Source: Vibrio furnissii CIP 102972
Lineage (GTDB): Bacteria; Pseudomonadota; Gammaproteobacteria; Enterobacterales; Vibrionaceae
Reading direction: 5' to 3'
DNA: 64,000 bases
NCBI RefSeq assembly: GCF_000176175.1
Contig: NZ_ACZP01000010.1
Span: forward strand, 18,946-82,945
Part shown: positions 35,634-45,706 of the stretch, piece by piece
Layout: the number at the start of each line of letters is the position of its first letter
Position numbering within the stretch: position 1 is the stretch's first letter
Notes under the pieces: model-generated
The model's database searches: none
What the model saw: only the letters and a program-made list of their open reading frames with translations
Told to the model about the DNA's origin: nothing
Position numbers and translations under genes: made by a program

Positions 35634-37628
35634 TTATGCCAGCAGTTCTTTGGCGGTGTTCACGACGTTTTCAGTGGTGAAGCCGAACAGTTTGAACAGC
35701 TCGCCAGCTGGTGCAGATTCGCCGAAGGTGGTCATACCGATGATGCGGCCACCAAAGCCAACGTACTTGTACCAGAAGTCGGCAATGCCAGCTTCGATCG
35801 CGATACGAGCAGTCACATCTGCAGGCAGTACCGATTCACGGTACGCAGCGTCTTGTTTGTCGAATGCATCGGTCGATGGCATCGACACCACGCGCACTTG
35901 CTTGCCTTCGGCAGTCAGTTGCGCAGCAGCTTCCACCGCCAGCTCGACTTCAGAGCCAGTGGCAATCAGGATCAGCTCAGGTTTGCCAGCGCAATCTTTC
36001 AGGATGTAGCCACCTTTGGTGATGTTCGCCAGTTGCTCAGCATCACGAGGTTGCTGCGCAAGGTTTTGACGCGAGAAGATCAGCGCAGTTGGCGCGTCTT
36101 TACGTTCAATCGCCAGTTTCCACGCCACGGCTGATTCAACTTGGTCACATGGACGCCATGTGTTCATGTTTGGCGTCAGGCGCAGAGAAGCGATTTGTTC
36201 AACCGGTTGGTGCGTTGGGCCATCTTCACCCAGACCAATCGAGTCGTGCGTGTAGACTTGGATGTTCTGAATCTTCATCAGCGCAGCCATACGCATCGCG
36301 TTACGCGCGTATTCCATGAACATCAGGAAGGTGGCGCCGTAAGGCACGAAACCGCCGTGCAGTGCAATACCGTTCATGATGGCGGTCATACCAAATTCAC
36401 GCACGCCGTAGTGGATGTAGTTGCCTGAGAAGTCGCTTGCTTCCAGCGATTTCGAGCCAGACCACATGGTCAGGTTAGAAGGTGCAAGGTCGGCAGAGCC
36501 ACCCATGAATTCTGGCAGCAGTTTACCAAATGCTTCCAGTGCGTTTTGCGATGCTTTGCGTGATGCAATGTTTGCTGGGTTCGCTTGCAGTTCAGCAATG
36601 ATCGCGCTGCTGGCTTCTTCCCAGTTAGCTGGCAGTTCACCGGCTACGCGGCGTTGGTATTCTGCAGCTTCTGCTGGGTAAGCAGCTGCGTAAGCAGCAA
36701 ATTTCTCATCCCATGCTGATTCTTTGGCTGCGCCAGCTTCTTTGGCATCCCACTCTGCGTAGATGTCGGCAGGGATTTCAAAGGGTGCGTATTCCCAACC
36801 CAGGAATTCACGCGCGGCTTTGATTTCGTCAGCGCCCAGAGGAGCACCGTGACAATCGTGTGAGCCCGCTTTGTTTGGTGAGCCGAAACCGATGATGGTT
36901 TTGGTACAGATCAGCGTTGGACGCGGGTCTGCTTTTGCTGCTTCAATCGCTGCGTTGATGGCGTCTGAATCGTGACCGTCAACTGCAGGAATCACATGCC
37001 AGCCGTAGGCTTCAAAGCGTTTTGGTGTGTCGTCTGAGAACCAGCCTTCTACGTGACCGTCGATCGAGATGCCGTTGTCATCCCAGAATGCGATCAGTTT
37101 GCCAAGGCCCAGTGTGCCAGCCAGAGAACATGCTTCGTGTGAGATACCTTCCATCAGACAGCCGTCACCCATGAACACATAAGTGAAGTGATCAACGATG
37201 TCGTGGCCCGGTTTGTTGAATTGTGCTGCCAGTGCTTTTTCAGCAATCGCCATACCCACAGCATTGGTGATGCCTTGGCCCAGTGGACCTGTGGTGGTTT
37301 CAATGCCCGGTGCGTAACCGTATTCTGGGTGGCCTGGGGTTTTTGAGTGCAGTTGACGGAAGTTTTTCAGATCGTCAATCGACAGATCGTAACCGCTCAG
37401 GTGCAGCAATGAGTAAATCAGCATCGAGCCGTGGCCGTTCGACAGCACGAAACGGTCGCGGTCTGACCATTTTGGGTTTTGTGGGTTGTGGTTCAAGTGA
37501 CTGCGCCAAAGTACTTCAGCGATGTCAGCCATACCCATTGGGGCACCCGGGTGGCCAGAGTTAGCTTTTTGTACACCGTCCATGCTCAGTGCACGGATTG
37601 CGTTAGCCAGTTGTTTGCGAGAAGACAT
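35634..37628 (-). CDS. tkt: transketolase
   Basis: Thiamine-diphosphate enzyme of the pentose phosphate pathway. The start at 37628 ([20 protein letters not shown]) follows AGGAGC; 664 residues is typical. Conserved segments include [12 protein letters not shown], the ThDP/metal motif beginning GDGCLMEG and ending in a WDDN region, and the pyrimidine-domain [15 protein letters not shown]. It lies next to irgB and metK, as in V. cholerae. E. coli keeps tktA beside epd; here the irgAB pair lies between them. Confidence 0.96.
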   Translation of the reverse strand: MSSRKQLANAIRALSMDGVQKANSGHPGAPMGMADIAEVLWRSHLNHNPQNPKWSDRDRFVLSNGHGSMLIYSLLHLSGYDLSIDDLKNFRQLHSKTPGHPEYGYAPGIETTTGPLGQGITNAVGMAIAEKALAAQFNKPGHDIVDHFTYVFMGDGCLMEGISHEACSLAGTLGLGKLIAFWDDNGISIDGHVEGWFSDDTPKRFEAYGWHVIPAVDGHDSDAINAAIEAAKADPRPTLICTKTIIGFGSPNKAGSHDCHGAPLGADEIKAAREFLGWEYAPFEIPADIYAEWDAKEAGAAKESAWDEKFAAYAAAYPAEAAEYQRRVAGELPANWEEASSAIIAELQANPANIASRKASQNALEAFGKLLPEFMGGSADLAPSNLTMWSGSKSLEASDFSGNYIHYGVREFGMTAIMNGIALHGGFVPYGATFLMFMEYARNAMRMAALMKIQNIQVYTHDSIGLGEDGPTHQPVEQIASLRLTPNMNTWRPCDQVESAVAWKLAIERKDAPTALIFSRQNLAQQPRDAEQLANITKGGYILKDCAGKPELILIATGSEVELAVEAAAQLTAEGKQVRVVSMPSTDAFDKQDAAYRESVLPADVTARIAIEAGIADFWYKYVGFGGRIIGMTTFGESAPAGELFKLFGFTTENVVNTAKELLA

Positions 37629-37850
37629 GTCAGCTCCTAAAGCGATAAGCGAAGTAAAGGTATCCGAAAATTGAATGGCCAATATTGTCGCAAAGCCCTT
37701 TCGGCACTGCAAACCTTTTGCTGGCGATTTGTCCCATTTTTGCAATGTTTTGCAACAGATTGGGGGATAACGGCTGAAATAAACCATTCACCAGGCAAAC
37801 GTTTGGCTATGAGATAGAATAAAAAAGAGCTTGTAATTTGAGCATTCAAA

Positions 37851-37882
37851 ACTAGAATAGACGTCTAGATGTAGAAACGCCT
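37851..37882 (+). promoter_or_regulatory. MetJ operator (four tandem met boxes) upstream of metK
   Basis: Four adjacent 8-mers read ACTAGAAT, AGACGTCT, AGATGTAG, AAACGCCT. The second is the perfect MetJ consensus and the third is close. It lies 70-101 bases before the metK start, fitting repression by MetJ with S-adenosylmethionine. Confidence 0.85.
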
Positions 37883-37901
37883 ACATATTGAACAATTTTG
37901 C

Positions 37902-37927
37902 AGAGTAGCGGCCTCCCCCGCTACTCT
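37902..37927 (+). promoter_or_regulatory. 10-bp hairpin in the metK leader
   Basis: AGAGTAGCGG (37902-37911) is perfectly mirrored by 37918-37927, with a six-base C-rich loop, followed by only TTTTG. It ends 24 bases before the metK start. It may be an attenuator-like or RNA-stabilising structure, or a leaky terminator. Confidence 0.6.
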
Positions 37928-37951
37928 TTTGATTATAGAATTGGAGCTATC

Positions 37952-39106
37952 ATGGCTAAGCACTTGTTTACTTCTGAATCGGTATCAGAAGGTCATCCAG
38001 ATAAAATCGCAGACCAAATCTCTGATGCGGTTCTAGATGCCATTTTGGAACAAGATCCAAAAGCACGTGTTGCTTGTGAAACTTACGTTAAAACCGGCAT
38101 GGTAATGGTCGGTGGTGAGATCACAACATCAGCGTGGGTGGATATCGAAGAGCTGACTCGTGAAACGGTACGCGAAATTGGTTACATCCATTCAGATATG
38201 GGTTTTGACGCCAACTCATGTGCCATCTTGAACACCATTGGTAAACAGTCTCCAGACATCAACCAAGGTGTTGATAAAACCGATCCGAAAGAGCAAGGTG
38301 CCGGTGACCAAGGCATCATGTTCGGCTACGCCTGTAACGAAACCGAAGTGCTGATGCCAGCACCGATCACTTACTCTCACCGTTTGGTTGAGCGTCAAGC
38401 GAAAGTCCGTAAAGACGGCACGCTGCCTTGGTTGCGTCCGGATGCAAAATCACAAGTCACCTTCCAATACAACGATGGCAAAATCGTGGGTATTGATGCG
38501 GTGGTTCTGTCGACTCAGCACAGCGATTCCATCTCGACTGCAGATCTGCGTGAAGCGGTCATGGAAGAGATCATCAAACCGGTTCTGCCAGCAGAATGGT
38601 TGAGCAAAGACACCAAATACTTCATCAACCCAACCGGTCGTTTCGTGATCGGCGGTCCAATGGGTGACTGTGGTCTGACAGGTCGTAAGATCATCGTGGA
38701 TACCTACGGCGGCGCAGCACGTCACGGTGGCGGTGCGTTCTCAGGTAAAGATCCATCAAAAGTAGACCGTTCAGCGGCTTACGCAGCACGTTATGTTGCG
38801 AAAAACATCGTTGCAGCGGGCATGGCTGATCGTTGTGAGATTCAACTGTCTTACGCAATCGGTGTAGCGGATCCAACGTCTATCATGGTAGAAACTTTCG
38901 GCACTGAGAAAGTGTCTCACGACATCATCATTGCAGCGGTACGCCAGTTCTTCGACCTGCGTCCTTACGGTCTGCAGGAGATGCTGAGCCTGCTTCAACC
39001 TATCTACAAGAAGACAGCGGCATACGGCCACTTCGGTCGCGAAGAGTTCCCTTGGGAAGCGACCAATAAAGCGGCTGAACTGCGCGATTTCGCTGGCCTA
39101 AAATAA
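37952..39106 (+). CDS. metK: S-adenosylmethionine synthetase
   Basis: Makes S-adenosylmethionine from methionine and ATP. It has 384 residues with TTGGAGC before the start. Motifs: [28 protein letters not shown], and the P-loop-like [16 protein letters not shown]. Its leader carries a MetJ operator and a strong hairpin. Monocistronic, ended by a good terminator. Codon bias indicates high expression. Confidence 0.97.
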   Translation: MAKHLFTSESVSEGHPDKIADQISDAVLDAILEQDPKARVACETYVKTGMVMVGGEITTSAWVDIEELTRETVREIGYIHSDMGFDANSCAILNTIGKQSPDINQGVDKTDPKEQGAGDQGIMFGYACNETEVLMPAPITYSHRLVERQAKVRKDGTLPWLRPDAKSQVTFQYNDGKIVGIDAVVLSTQHSDSISTADLREAVMEEIIKPVLPAEWLSKDTKYFINPTGRFVIGGPMGDCGLTGRKIIVDTYGGAARHGGGAFSGKDPSKVDRSAAYAARYVAKNIVAAGMADRCEIQLSYAIGVADPTSIMVETFGTEKVSHDIIIAAVRQFFDLRPYGLQEMLSLLQPIYKKTAAYGHFGREEFPWEATNKAAELRDFAGLK

Positions 39107-39121
39107 GCCACACGAATACTG

Positions 39122-39156
39122 AAAAAGCCCTTGTCACACGACAAGGGCTTTTTTAT
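39122..39156 (+). terminator. metK terminator
   Basis: AAAAAGCCCTTGTC-ACAC-GACAAGGGCTTTTTTATT. Confidence 0.93.
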
Positions 39157-39378
39157 TGCCCGCAGTTCGATAACACTCCGCAATGTGTACAAAATTTGTG
39201 CAATCCATTTGTATTTTTGAGACTCGTCATCAATAGTTAATAAAGTGTTAATGAGGCTATCTGCAATGACGCCTCATTGACGAAAGCAACACCACACCGC
39301 GTTGCGGCGCAGCAGGTCAGTTGTCGCGAGCATCGCATGCTGAACACTTTTCTCTGCCACCTCGATCAAGGAGGATGT

Positions 39379-40176
39379 ATGCCTCGGACGGTTAACCCTT
39401 CTGACTTCGACCAGAAAAACAAAGAAGTCAGCCCACAGGAGTACGCCCGCACGCTGCCGTGCAACACGATCAGTGTGTCGACTCCATTTCACTGGCTTGC
39501 GCTTGGACTCCATGACTTCATTCGCATGCCGCTCATCAGTGCCTTTTACGGGATATGCTTCATGGCCGCCGCAATTGGCATTGTGCTGCTGGTGCAATGG
39601 CAAGGCACCCATCTGGTGATCCTGCCAAGCCTGGTGGTCTATATGCTGATTGGTCCCTTCTTGTCGCTCGGTTTGTACGCCGCCAGTTGGGAACGCGAAA
39701 AAGGCCACACCGCCGGTTTGCTGCACTCCATCAAAGCGATTACACGCAACTCCACCTCACAATGGGCCTTTGCAGTGATGTTGGCCGTTGCCATGATTTT
39801 CTGGATGCGCATTGCCGCGCTGCTGCACGCACTCTATCCGTCGGTGCAAGGCGCACCACTGACCGACTTTCTGCCATTTTTAGTCATCGGCTCGTTGGTC
39901 GGTTTTGTCATCGCCTGCATTATTTTCAGCATCTCAGCCTTTTCGATTCCACTGATGATGGAACGCCGCGTCGATGTCATGACCGCCGTATTTACCAGCT
40001 TTAACGCGGTGAAATCGAACATTCCAGCCATGATCGTCTGGGCGGGCATCATCTGCGGTGGCATCCTGATTAGCTTTGCCACCTACGGCATTGGCATGTT
40101 GTTTACCATGCCGATTCTGGGCTACAGCACGTGGCACGCGTATCACGCCATTATTAAAAAGAAACACAACACTTAA
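39379..40176 (+). CDS. DUF2189 inner-membrane protein
   Basis: A 265-residue protein of the DUF2189 family with about six hydrophobic helices. The start at 39379 is fixed by a perfect AAGGAGG; a longer frame from 39277 lacks one. Typical family features are ISVSTPFHWLALGLHDF near the N-terminus and SWEREKGHTAG between helices. Function is unknown. It is followed by a terminator whose T-run touches the sprT ribosome binding site. Confidence 0.82.
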   Translation: MPRTVNPSDFDQKNKEVSPQEYARTLPCNTISVSTPFHWLALGLHDFIRMPLISAFYGICFMAAAIGIVLLVQWQGTHLVILPSLVVYMLIGPFLSLGLYAASWEREKGHTAGLLHSIKAITRNSTSQWAFAVMLAVAMIFWMRIAALLHALYPSVQGAPLTDFLPFLVIGSLVGFVIACIIFSISAFSIPLMMERRVDVMTAVFTSFNAVKSNIPAMIVWAGIICGGILISFATYGIGMLFTMPILGYSTWHAYHAIIKKKHNT

Positions 40177-40212
40177 GGTCTCCAACCTGACATTGCAATT
40201 GGTGTTATGATT

Positions 40213-40242
40213 GCCTCAACCCTGTGTTGAGGCTTTTTTTTT
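40213..40242 (+). terminator. terminator between the DUF2189 gene and sprT
   Basis: GCCTCAAC (40213-40220) pairs with GTTGAGGC (40226-40233), followed by nine T. The sprT Shine-Dalgarno GGAGAG begins immediately after the T-run. Confidence 0.88.
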
Positions 40243-40253
40243 GGAGAGTTTTC

Positions 40254-40754
40254 TTGGTCGATTTTGAACTGCAATATCGCGCCAAAGCGCAAATTCAACG
40301 GTGTATCGACATCGCATCCCGTCACTTTGGCCGGAAGTTTTCTATGCCCGAACTCAGTTTTCGTCTGCGCGGCAAAGTCGCAGGAAAAGCCTATCTGCAG
40401 TTGTGGGAAATTCGCCTCAACCCCGTGCTGTTTACCGAAAACCGCCAAGCATTTCTCGATGAAGTGATTCCTCACGAAATCGCTCATTTGATCACGCATG
40501 CCGTTTATGGCCGAGTCAGACCGCATGGCGCAGAATGGCAACACGTGATGACGCAGGTCTTCGCCATTGCCGCCAACACCACACACCGCTTTTCGGTGGC
40601 CTCAGTTCAAGGAAAAACGTTCGAGTATCTGTGCGCCTGCAATCGTTACCCGCTGTCCATTCGTCGCCACAACAAAGTGCAGCGTCACCAAGCGGTGTAT
40701 CGCTGTCAGCAATGCCATCAAACCCTGACGTTTACCGGCCAACAGCTGTCGTAA
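40254..40754 (+). CDS. sprT: SprT family zinc metalloprotein
   Basis: A 166-residue SprT-like protein. The active-site helix carries [13 protein letters not shown] (HExxH). A C-terminal zinc ribbon has Cys pairs (CACNR and CQQCHQ). I place the start at TTG 40254 ([12 protein letters not shown] follows), because GGAGAG lies five bases upstream. The alternative GTG at 40224 lies inside the preceding terminator stem. SprT relatives act on DNA-protein crosslinks in eukaryotes (Spartan); bacterial function is unsettled. It precedes endA as in V. cholerae and E. coli. Confidence 0.88.
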   Translation: MVDFELQYRAKAQIQRCIDIASRHFGRKFSMPELSFRLRGKVAGKAYLQLWEIRLNPVLFTENRQAFLDEVIPHEIAHLITHAVYGRVRPHGAEWQHVMTQVFAIAANTTHRFSVASVQGKTFEYLCACNRYPLSIRRHNKVQRHQAVYRCQQCHQTLTFTGQQLS

Positions 40755-40892
40755 TCGGCGACCTGCGCCTCGTACGGCGGCAGGAATCGTAACCCTTCGA
40801 ACCAAACACGCCAGCTTCTTGCTACCGCATGCTAGATTTCAAATTTTTGAGTGATAGACTGAGAAAAATCATACTAAAAACAGTCTTTACTT

Positions 40893-41594
40893 ATGTTTCG
40901 TTTTCGCTTGTTACTCACTGGCAGCCTGTTATTGGCCGCCTCTTTTGCGTGGGCGTCCGCGCCCGCTTCGTTTTCACAGGCCAAAAGAGAGGCCGTGAAG
41001 ATTTATCAGGATCATCCGGTCACCTTTTATTGTGGCTGTGATATTCAATGGCAGGGCAAAAAAGGCACGCCCGATTTGAAAGGTTGCGGCTACCAAGTCC
41101 GCAAGCAGGAAAAACGTGCCAGCCGAATTGAATGGGAGCACGTGGTGCCTGCATGGCAATTTGGTCATCAGCTCCAATGTTGGCAGCAAGGTGGACGCAA
41201 ACAATGCAGCCGCCACGATACGGCGTTCAAACGCATGGAAGCGGATCTGCACAATCTGACGCCCGCCATTGGCGAGGTCAATGGCGATCGCTCCAACCTC
41301 AATTTCAGTCAGTGGCATGGCATTGATGGCGCCACTTATGGCCAGTGTGAAATTCAGGTCAACTTCCAACAGCGCAAAGTGATGCCGCCCGAACGCGCCC
41401 GCGGCGCCATTGCACGGACGTATCTCTACATGAGTCAGGAGTACGGGTTTCGCCTCTCCAAATCACAAACGCAATTGATGCAGGTGTGGAATCGCCAATA
41501 TCCGGTCGATTCATGGGAGTGCGAGCGCGATCAGCGCATCTTCAAAGTTCAGGGCAACCACAACCCATTTGTGCGCCAACAGTGCAGTAGCTAA
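40893..41594 (+). CDS. endA: endonuclease I (Dns/EndA), extracellular or periplasmic
   Basis: A 233-residue secreted non-specific nuclease with a signal peptide ending at AWASA. The beta-beta-alpha-metal active site is seen as [10 protein letters not shown], followed by [20 protein letters not shown]. Cysteines typical of exported nucleases are present. The V. cholerae homologue Dns degrades extracellular DNA, limiting natural transformation and shaping biofilms. It has its own terminator. Confidence 0.94.
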   Translation: MFRFRLLLTGSLLLAASFAWASAPASFSQAKREAVKIYQDHPVTFYCGCDIQWQGKKGTPDLKGCGYQVRKQEKRASRIEWEHVVPAWQFGHQLQCWQQGGRKQCSRHDTAFKRMEADLHNLTPAIGEVNGDRSNLNFSQWHGIDGATYGQCEIQVNFQQRKVMPPERARGAIARTYLYMSQEYGFRLSKSQTQLMQVWNRQYPVDSWECERDQRIFKVQGNHNPFVRQQCSS

Positions 41595-41615
41595 TACAAT
41601 CTCTAGGCAATCTCT

Positions 41616-41643
41616 GGGCAATCCTGTCATTGCCCTTGTTTTT
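41616..41643 (+). terminator. endA terminator
   Basis: GGGCAAT-CCTGTC-ATTGCCC followed by TTGTTTTTTT. Confidence 0.85.
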
Positions 41644-41701
41644 TTCACTTTGAGCATCCATGTTAGATGCCAGTAACCAGCGTAATTTCAGGAAAAACAG
41701 C

Positions 41702-42433
41702 ATGCGAGTTCCCCGTATCTACCACCCGCACCCGATCACTCACCTTGGCCCCTTAGCCTTAAGCGACGACGCCGCAGGCCACATCGCCCGCGTGTTACGT
41801 ATGCAAGAAGGTCAGGAAGTCTTGGTGTTTGACGGCAGCGGCGCCGAATTTCCGGCCATCATTCATGAAGCGGGGAAAAAACAGGTCGTGGTCGACTTAG
41901 CCGAGCGCATCGACACCAATCTTGAATCACCATTGAACCTGCACTTAGGCCAAGTGATTTCACGTGGCGACAAAATGGAATTCACCATTCAGAAGTCCGT
42001 TGAACTGGGGGTCAATACCATCACACCGCTGTTGTCTGAACGTTGCGGCGTGAAACTCGATGCCAAACGTTTCGAGAAGAAATTGCAACAATGGCAGAAA
42101 ATCGCCATCAGTGCGTGCGAGCAATGCGGCCGGAACGTGGTGCCTGATATTCGCCCGATTATGACGCTGGAAGCATGGTGCGCCGAGCAAACCGACGCGC
42201 TCAAACTCAACCTGCATCCACGCGCAAAATATTCCATCAATACCCTTCCAGAGCCAGTGACCAAAGTGCGCTTGCTTATCGGTCCGGAAGGTGGTCTGTC
42301 GGCAGAAGAGATCGACATGACTCAACAATACCATTTTGAAGAGACGCTGCTGGGCCCTCGCGTGCTACGCACCGAAACCGCAGCGCTCACCGCAATTACA
42401 GCCCTGCAAGTTCGTTTCGGCGATCTTGGCTAA
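41702..42433 (+). CDS. rsmE: 16S rRNA (uracil-1498-N3)-methyltransferase
   Basis: A 243-residue SPOUT-class methyltransferase of 16S rRNA U1498. The start at 41702 ([16 protein letters not shown]) matches the family; an upstream in-frame ATG adds 14 odd residues. The trefoil-knot AdoMet site shows [14 protein letters not shown] and [15 protein letters not shown]. It begins the rsmE-gshB-yqgE run, 12 bases before gshB. Confidence 0.95.
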   Translation: MRVPRIYHPHPITHLGPLALSDDAAGHIARVLRMQEGQEVLVFDGSGAEFPAIIHEAGKKQVVVDLAERIDTNLESPLNLHLGQVISRGDKMEFTIQKSVELGVNTITPLLSERCGVKLDAKRFEKKLQQWQKIAISACEQCGRNVVPDIRPIMTLEAWCAEQTDALKLNLHPRAKYSINTLPEPVTKVRLLIGPEGGLSAEEIDMTQQYHFEETLLGPRVLRTETAALTAITALQVRFGDLG

Positions 42434-42445
42434 CGGAGATGAGCA

Positions 42446-43402
42446 ATGATTAAACTCGGTATCGTTATGGACCCGATTTCGTCCATTAACATCAAGAAAG
42501 ATTCCAGCTTCGCCATGATGCTCGAAGCGCAACGTCGCGGCTACGAAATTCATTACATGGAAATGAATGATCTACACTTAGATCAAGGCGTCGCCATGGC
42601 GGACACCAAAGTCGTCGAGCTAAAAGAAGATCCAAATGGCTGGTACGAATTCAAATCAGAACAGACCATTGTCTTGTCTGAACTGGATGCCGTCTTGATG
42701 CGTAAAGATCCACCATTTGATACCGAATACATCTACGCGACGTATATTCTAGAGCGAGCGGAAGATGACGGCGCGCTGATCGTCAACAAACCGCAGAGCC
42801 TGCGTGACTGCAACGAAAAACTGTTCACCGCATGGTTCCCGGAATTGACGCCAACCACCATCGTGACGCGTAAAGCCGAGAAAATTAAAGCCTTTCGCGA
42901 ACAACATGGGGATGTAATTTTGAAACCGCTGGACGGCATGGGCGGCGCTTCCATTTTCCGCGTCAAACAAGGCGATCCAAACGTGTCGGTGATCATCGAA
43001 ACCCTGACGAACCACGGCCAGAATTACTGCATGGCGCAAACGTTCGTCCCCGACATCAGCAACGGTGATAAACGCATTCTGGTGGTAGATGGTGAACCGA
43101 TGCCTTACTGCTTGGCGCGCATTCCAGCACAAGGGGAAACCCGTGGTAACCTCGCCGCCGGTGGACGCGGTGAAGCACGTCCATTGAGCGATACGGATCG
43201 CCAAATTGCAGAAACCGTGGCACCGATCCTGAAAGAGAAAGGCTTGATCTTTGTTGGCCTCGACGTAATTGGCGATAAACTGACTGAGATTAACGTCACC
43301 AGCCCAACCTGTATTCGTGAAATTGAGGCGGCGTTTGACATCTCCATCACGGGCAAACTCATGGACGCGATCGAGCGTCGCGTGAAAGCCTTGTCACTGT
43401 AG
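42446..43402 (+). CDS. gshB: glutathione synthetase
   Basis: Joins gamma-glutamylcysteine and glycine with ATP to make glutathione. It has 318 residues, ATP-grasp fold, with the Gly-rich KPLDGMGGASIFRV and the catalytic RIPAQGETRGNLAAGGRGE region; metal ligands in LDVIGDKLTEINVTSP. GGAGATGA lies before the start. It is co-directional with rsmE and yqgE, a conserved order in gammaproteobacteria. Confidence 0.97.
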   Translation: MIKLGIVMDPISSINIKKDSSFAMMLEAQRRGYEIHYMEMNDLHLDQGVAMADTKVVELKEDPNGWYEFKSEQTIVLSELDAVLMRKDPPFDTEYIYATYILERAEDDGALIVNKPQSLRDCNEKLFTAWFPELTPTTIVTRKAEKIKAFREQHGDVILKPLDGMGGASIFRVKQGDPNVSVIIETLTNHGQNYCMAQTFVPDISNGDKRILVVDGEPMPYCLARIPAQGETRGNLAAGGRGEARPLSDTDRQIAETVAPILKEKGLIFVGLDVIGDKLTEINVTSPTCIREIEAAFDISITGKLMDAIERRVKALSL

Positions 43403-43440
43403 GAGCATGGGCTCCTGAACGCTAGAAGGTTGGAGACAAG

Positions 43441-44004
43441 ATGAATCTGACGAACTATTTTCTCGTAGCGATGCCCAGCATGAAGGATCCGTACTTCAAG
43501 CACAGTGTCATCTACATCTGCGAGCATAACGAAGAAGGCGCGATGGGGCTGATGATCAACGCGCCGATCGACATAACGGTCGGCGGCATGTTGCAGCAAG
43601 TGGAAGTGGAACCGGCGTATCCGCAATCACACGAAGAGAGCCTGAAACGTCCGGTATTCAATGGCGGCCCGGTGTCGGAAGATCGCGGATTTATTCTGCA
43701 TCGTCCCAAAGATCATTACGAATCTAGCATTCGAATGACCGACGACATTGCCGTCACCACATCCAAAGACATTTTGACCGTGCTCGGTACCGAAGCAGAA
43801 CCCAGCGGCTACATCGTCGCCCTTGGCTACTCTGGCTGGTCGCCGGGTCAGTTGGAAGATGAACTGGCGGAGAACTCCTGGCTGACGATTGAAGCTGATC
43901 CGGAGCTGATCTTTAACACCCCAATCCACGAAAAATGGAACAAGGCGATTCAAAAGCTCGGCATCAATCCGCACCAGCTATCGACCCAATCTGGCCACGC
44001 TTAA
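43441..44004 (+). CDS. yqgE: YqgE/AlgH family protein
   Basis: A 187-residue cytosolic protein of the UPF0301 (YqgE/AlgH) family: [51 protein letters not shown]. Its molecular function is not established. It usually lies between gshB and ruvX, as here. Ended by a terminator that precedes ruvX. Confidence 0.95.
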   Translation: MNLTNYFLVAMPSMKDPYFKHSVIYICEHNEEGAMGLMINAPIDITVGGMLQQVEVEPAYPQSHEESLKRPVFNGGPVSEDRGFILHRPKDHYESSIRMTDDIAVTTSKDILTVLGTEAEPSGYIVALGYSGWSPGQLEDELAENSWLTIEADPELIFNTPIHEKWNKAIQKLGINPHQLSTQSGHA

Positions 44005-44010
44005 TCACAG

Positions 44011-44040
44011 CAGCGCTTCTCGAAGCGCTGTTTATTTTTT
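44011..44040 (+). terminator. terminator between yqgE and ruvX
   Basis: CAGCGCTTC-TC-GAAGCGCTG followed by TTTATTTTTT. The two-base loop is short, so it may open to a larger loop; ruvX starts 26 bases later. Confidence 0.75.
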
Positions 44041-44066
44041 ACCGTAAGACCCACGAGAAACACCCT

Positions 44067-44492
44067 ATGTCACGTACCATTATGGCGTTTGATTTTGGCA
44101 CCAAAAGTATCGGCAGCGCGATCGGCCAAGAGATCACGGGCACCGCGTCACCGCTGAAAGCCTTCAAAGCCAACGACGGCATTCCGAATTGGGATGAGAT
44201 TGAAAAGCAGATCAAAGAGTGGCAACCGGATCTGTTGGTGATTGGTTTGCCGACCGATCTGCACGGCAAAGCGCTGGAGAGCATCACGCCGCGGGCGAAG
44301 AAGTTTGCCCAGCGCCTGCATGGCCGTTTCGGTTTACCGGTTGAACTGCACGATGAACGCCTCTCGACCACGGAAGCGCGCTCGGAGCTGTTCTCGATGG
44401 GCGGTTACAAAGCGCTGAGCAAAGGCAATGTCGATTGCCAGTCAGCGGTCATCATTCTGGAAAGCTGGTTTGAGCGCTTGTGGAACGAGTAA
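44067..44492 (+). CDS. ruvX: Holliday junction resolvase-like protein RuvX (YqgF)
   Basis: A 141-residue RNase H-fold nuclease: catalytic [14 protein letters not shown] (first Asp), [10 protein letters not shown], and the acidic [13 protein letters not shown]. The family is linked to 16S rRNA 5'-end maturation and proposed Holliday junction resolution. The start at 44067 gives the conserved N-terminus; a longer frame from 43935 overlaps yqgE and the terminator. Confidence 0.94.
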   Translation: MSRTIMAFDFGTKSIGSAIGQEITGTASPLKAFKANDGIPNWDEIEKQIKEWQPDLLVIGLPTDLHGKALESITPRAKKFAQRLHGRFGLPVELHDERLSTTEARSELFSMGGYKALSKGNVDCQSAVIILESWFERLWNE

Positions 44493-44561
44493 CCCTGTTC
44501 CTCTGGCTACGTCCTCTGCAAATACCGTCCTCAACGAACCCCCCCCTCAACAAACACAAAG

Positions 44562-44590
44562 AAAAACAGCCACTGTCGTGGCTGTTTTTT
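44562..44590 (-). terminator. pilU terminator (bidirectional)
   Basis: AAAAACAGCCAC-TGTC-GTGGCTGTTTTT; it begins at the pilU stop codon and can also end ruvX. Confidence 0.88.
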
Positions 44591-45695
44591 ATTCCATGTC
44601 GATTTGCACATGATCCAGCGACCCGCTGCTGGTCACATCGCCCCGCTGCGTCTTGAGCATCAAGCGCAGATCATTGGCCGAATCCGCACTGTGCAGCGCA
44701 TCTTGCTCGCTGATCTTGTGCTCAACCACCAACTGATACAGCGCCTGATCAAACGTCTGCATGCCGACCTCTTTTGATTTCGCCATGGTGTTTTTCAACT
44801 CATGCAGCTCGCCGCGACGAATGATGTCCGACACCCGCGGGCTGTTGAGCAGCACTTCAAACACCCCGTGACGCCCTTGGCCGTTTTTGTCGCGGATCAG
44901 TTGCTGACCGACGACCCCTTTGAGGTTCATCGACAAATCAAACAGAAATTGCTCACGCTGCTCTTTCGGCACCAGATGTAAAATCCGCTCAAGCGCTTGG
45001 TTGGCGTTGTTGGCGTGCAAAGTGGCCATGCACAAATGCCCCGTTTCGGCAAACGTCATTGCGTATTCCATGGTTTCCCGACTGCGGATCTCGCCGATCA
45101 AAATCATGTCCGGTGCCTGACGCAGCGAATTCTTCAGCGCCACTTCATAACTTTCCGTGTCCAACCCCACTTCACGCTGCGTCACGATGCAGCGCTGATG
45201 TTCATGGACAAATTCAATCGGATCTTCAACGGTGAGAATATGCCCGGTGCGATGCATATTGCGATACCCGGTCATGGCGGCCATGGTGGTCGATTTCCCC
45301 GATCCAGTCGCCCCCACCACCAACACCAAACCGCGTTTGGCAATCGAGAGATCTTTCAACACGGGTGGCAGTTTGAGTTCATCAAACGTGGGAATTTGCG
45401 TTTCAATGCGGCGGATCACCGCGCCGGGCAGCTCGCGCTGAAAAAAAGCGCTGACGCGAAATCGCCCTAAATCACGCACAATGGCAAAGTTGGCTTCACG
45501 CGTCGCCAAGTAGTCGGCATGGCGCGTGTCATCCATCATCGCGGCCAACAGCGTCCTGACCTGCGCTTCATTCAGCGCGTCGCCGTGGGCGCGCAGTTCA
45601 CCATCAACCCGATACAACACGGGCGCGCCCACAGTGATATACAGATCCGACGCTTTATGCGTCATCATGCCTTGCAGGCACTCCTCAAGTTGCAT
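44589..45695 (-). CDS. pilU: type IV pilus retraction ATPase PilU
   Basis: A 368-residue PilT-paralogue ATPase. It has Walker A GATGSGKSTTMAAM, an Asp box around TVEDPIEFVHEHQ, and a His-box region GHLCMATLHANNANQALER. The AIRNLIRE motif of PilT is replaced by a RVSDIIRRGELHEL stretch, which marks it as PilU. It acts with PilT to retract type IV pili for twitching and DNA uptake. It lies 11 bases behind pilT in one operon. Confidence 0.95.
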   Translation of the reverse strand: MQLEECLQGMMTHKASDLYITVGAPVLYRVDGELRAHGDALNEAQVRTLLAAMMDDTRHADYLATREANFAIVRDLGRFRVSAFFQRELPGAVIRRIETQIPTFDELKLPPVLKDLSIAKRGLVLVVGATGSGKSTTMAAMTGYRNMHRTGHILTVEDPIEFVHEHQRCIVTQREVGLDTESYEVALKNSLRQAPDMILIGEIRSRETMEYAMTFAETGHLCMATLHANNANQALERILHLVPKEQREQFLFDLSMNLKGVVGQQLIRDKNGQGRHGVFEVLLNSPRVSDIIRRGELHELKNTMAKSKEVGMQTFDQALYQLVVEHKISEQDALHSADSANDLRLMLKTQRGDVTSSGSLDHVQIDME

Positions 45696-45706
45696 CTTGT
45701 TCTCTC

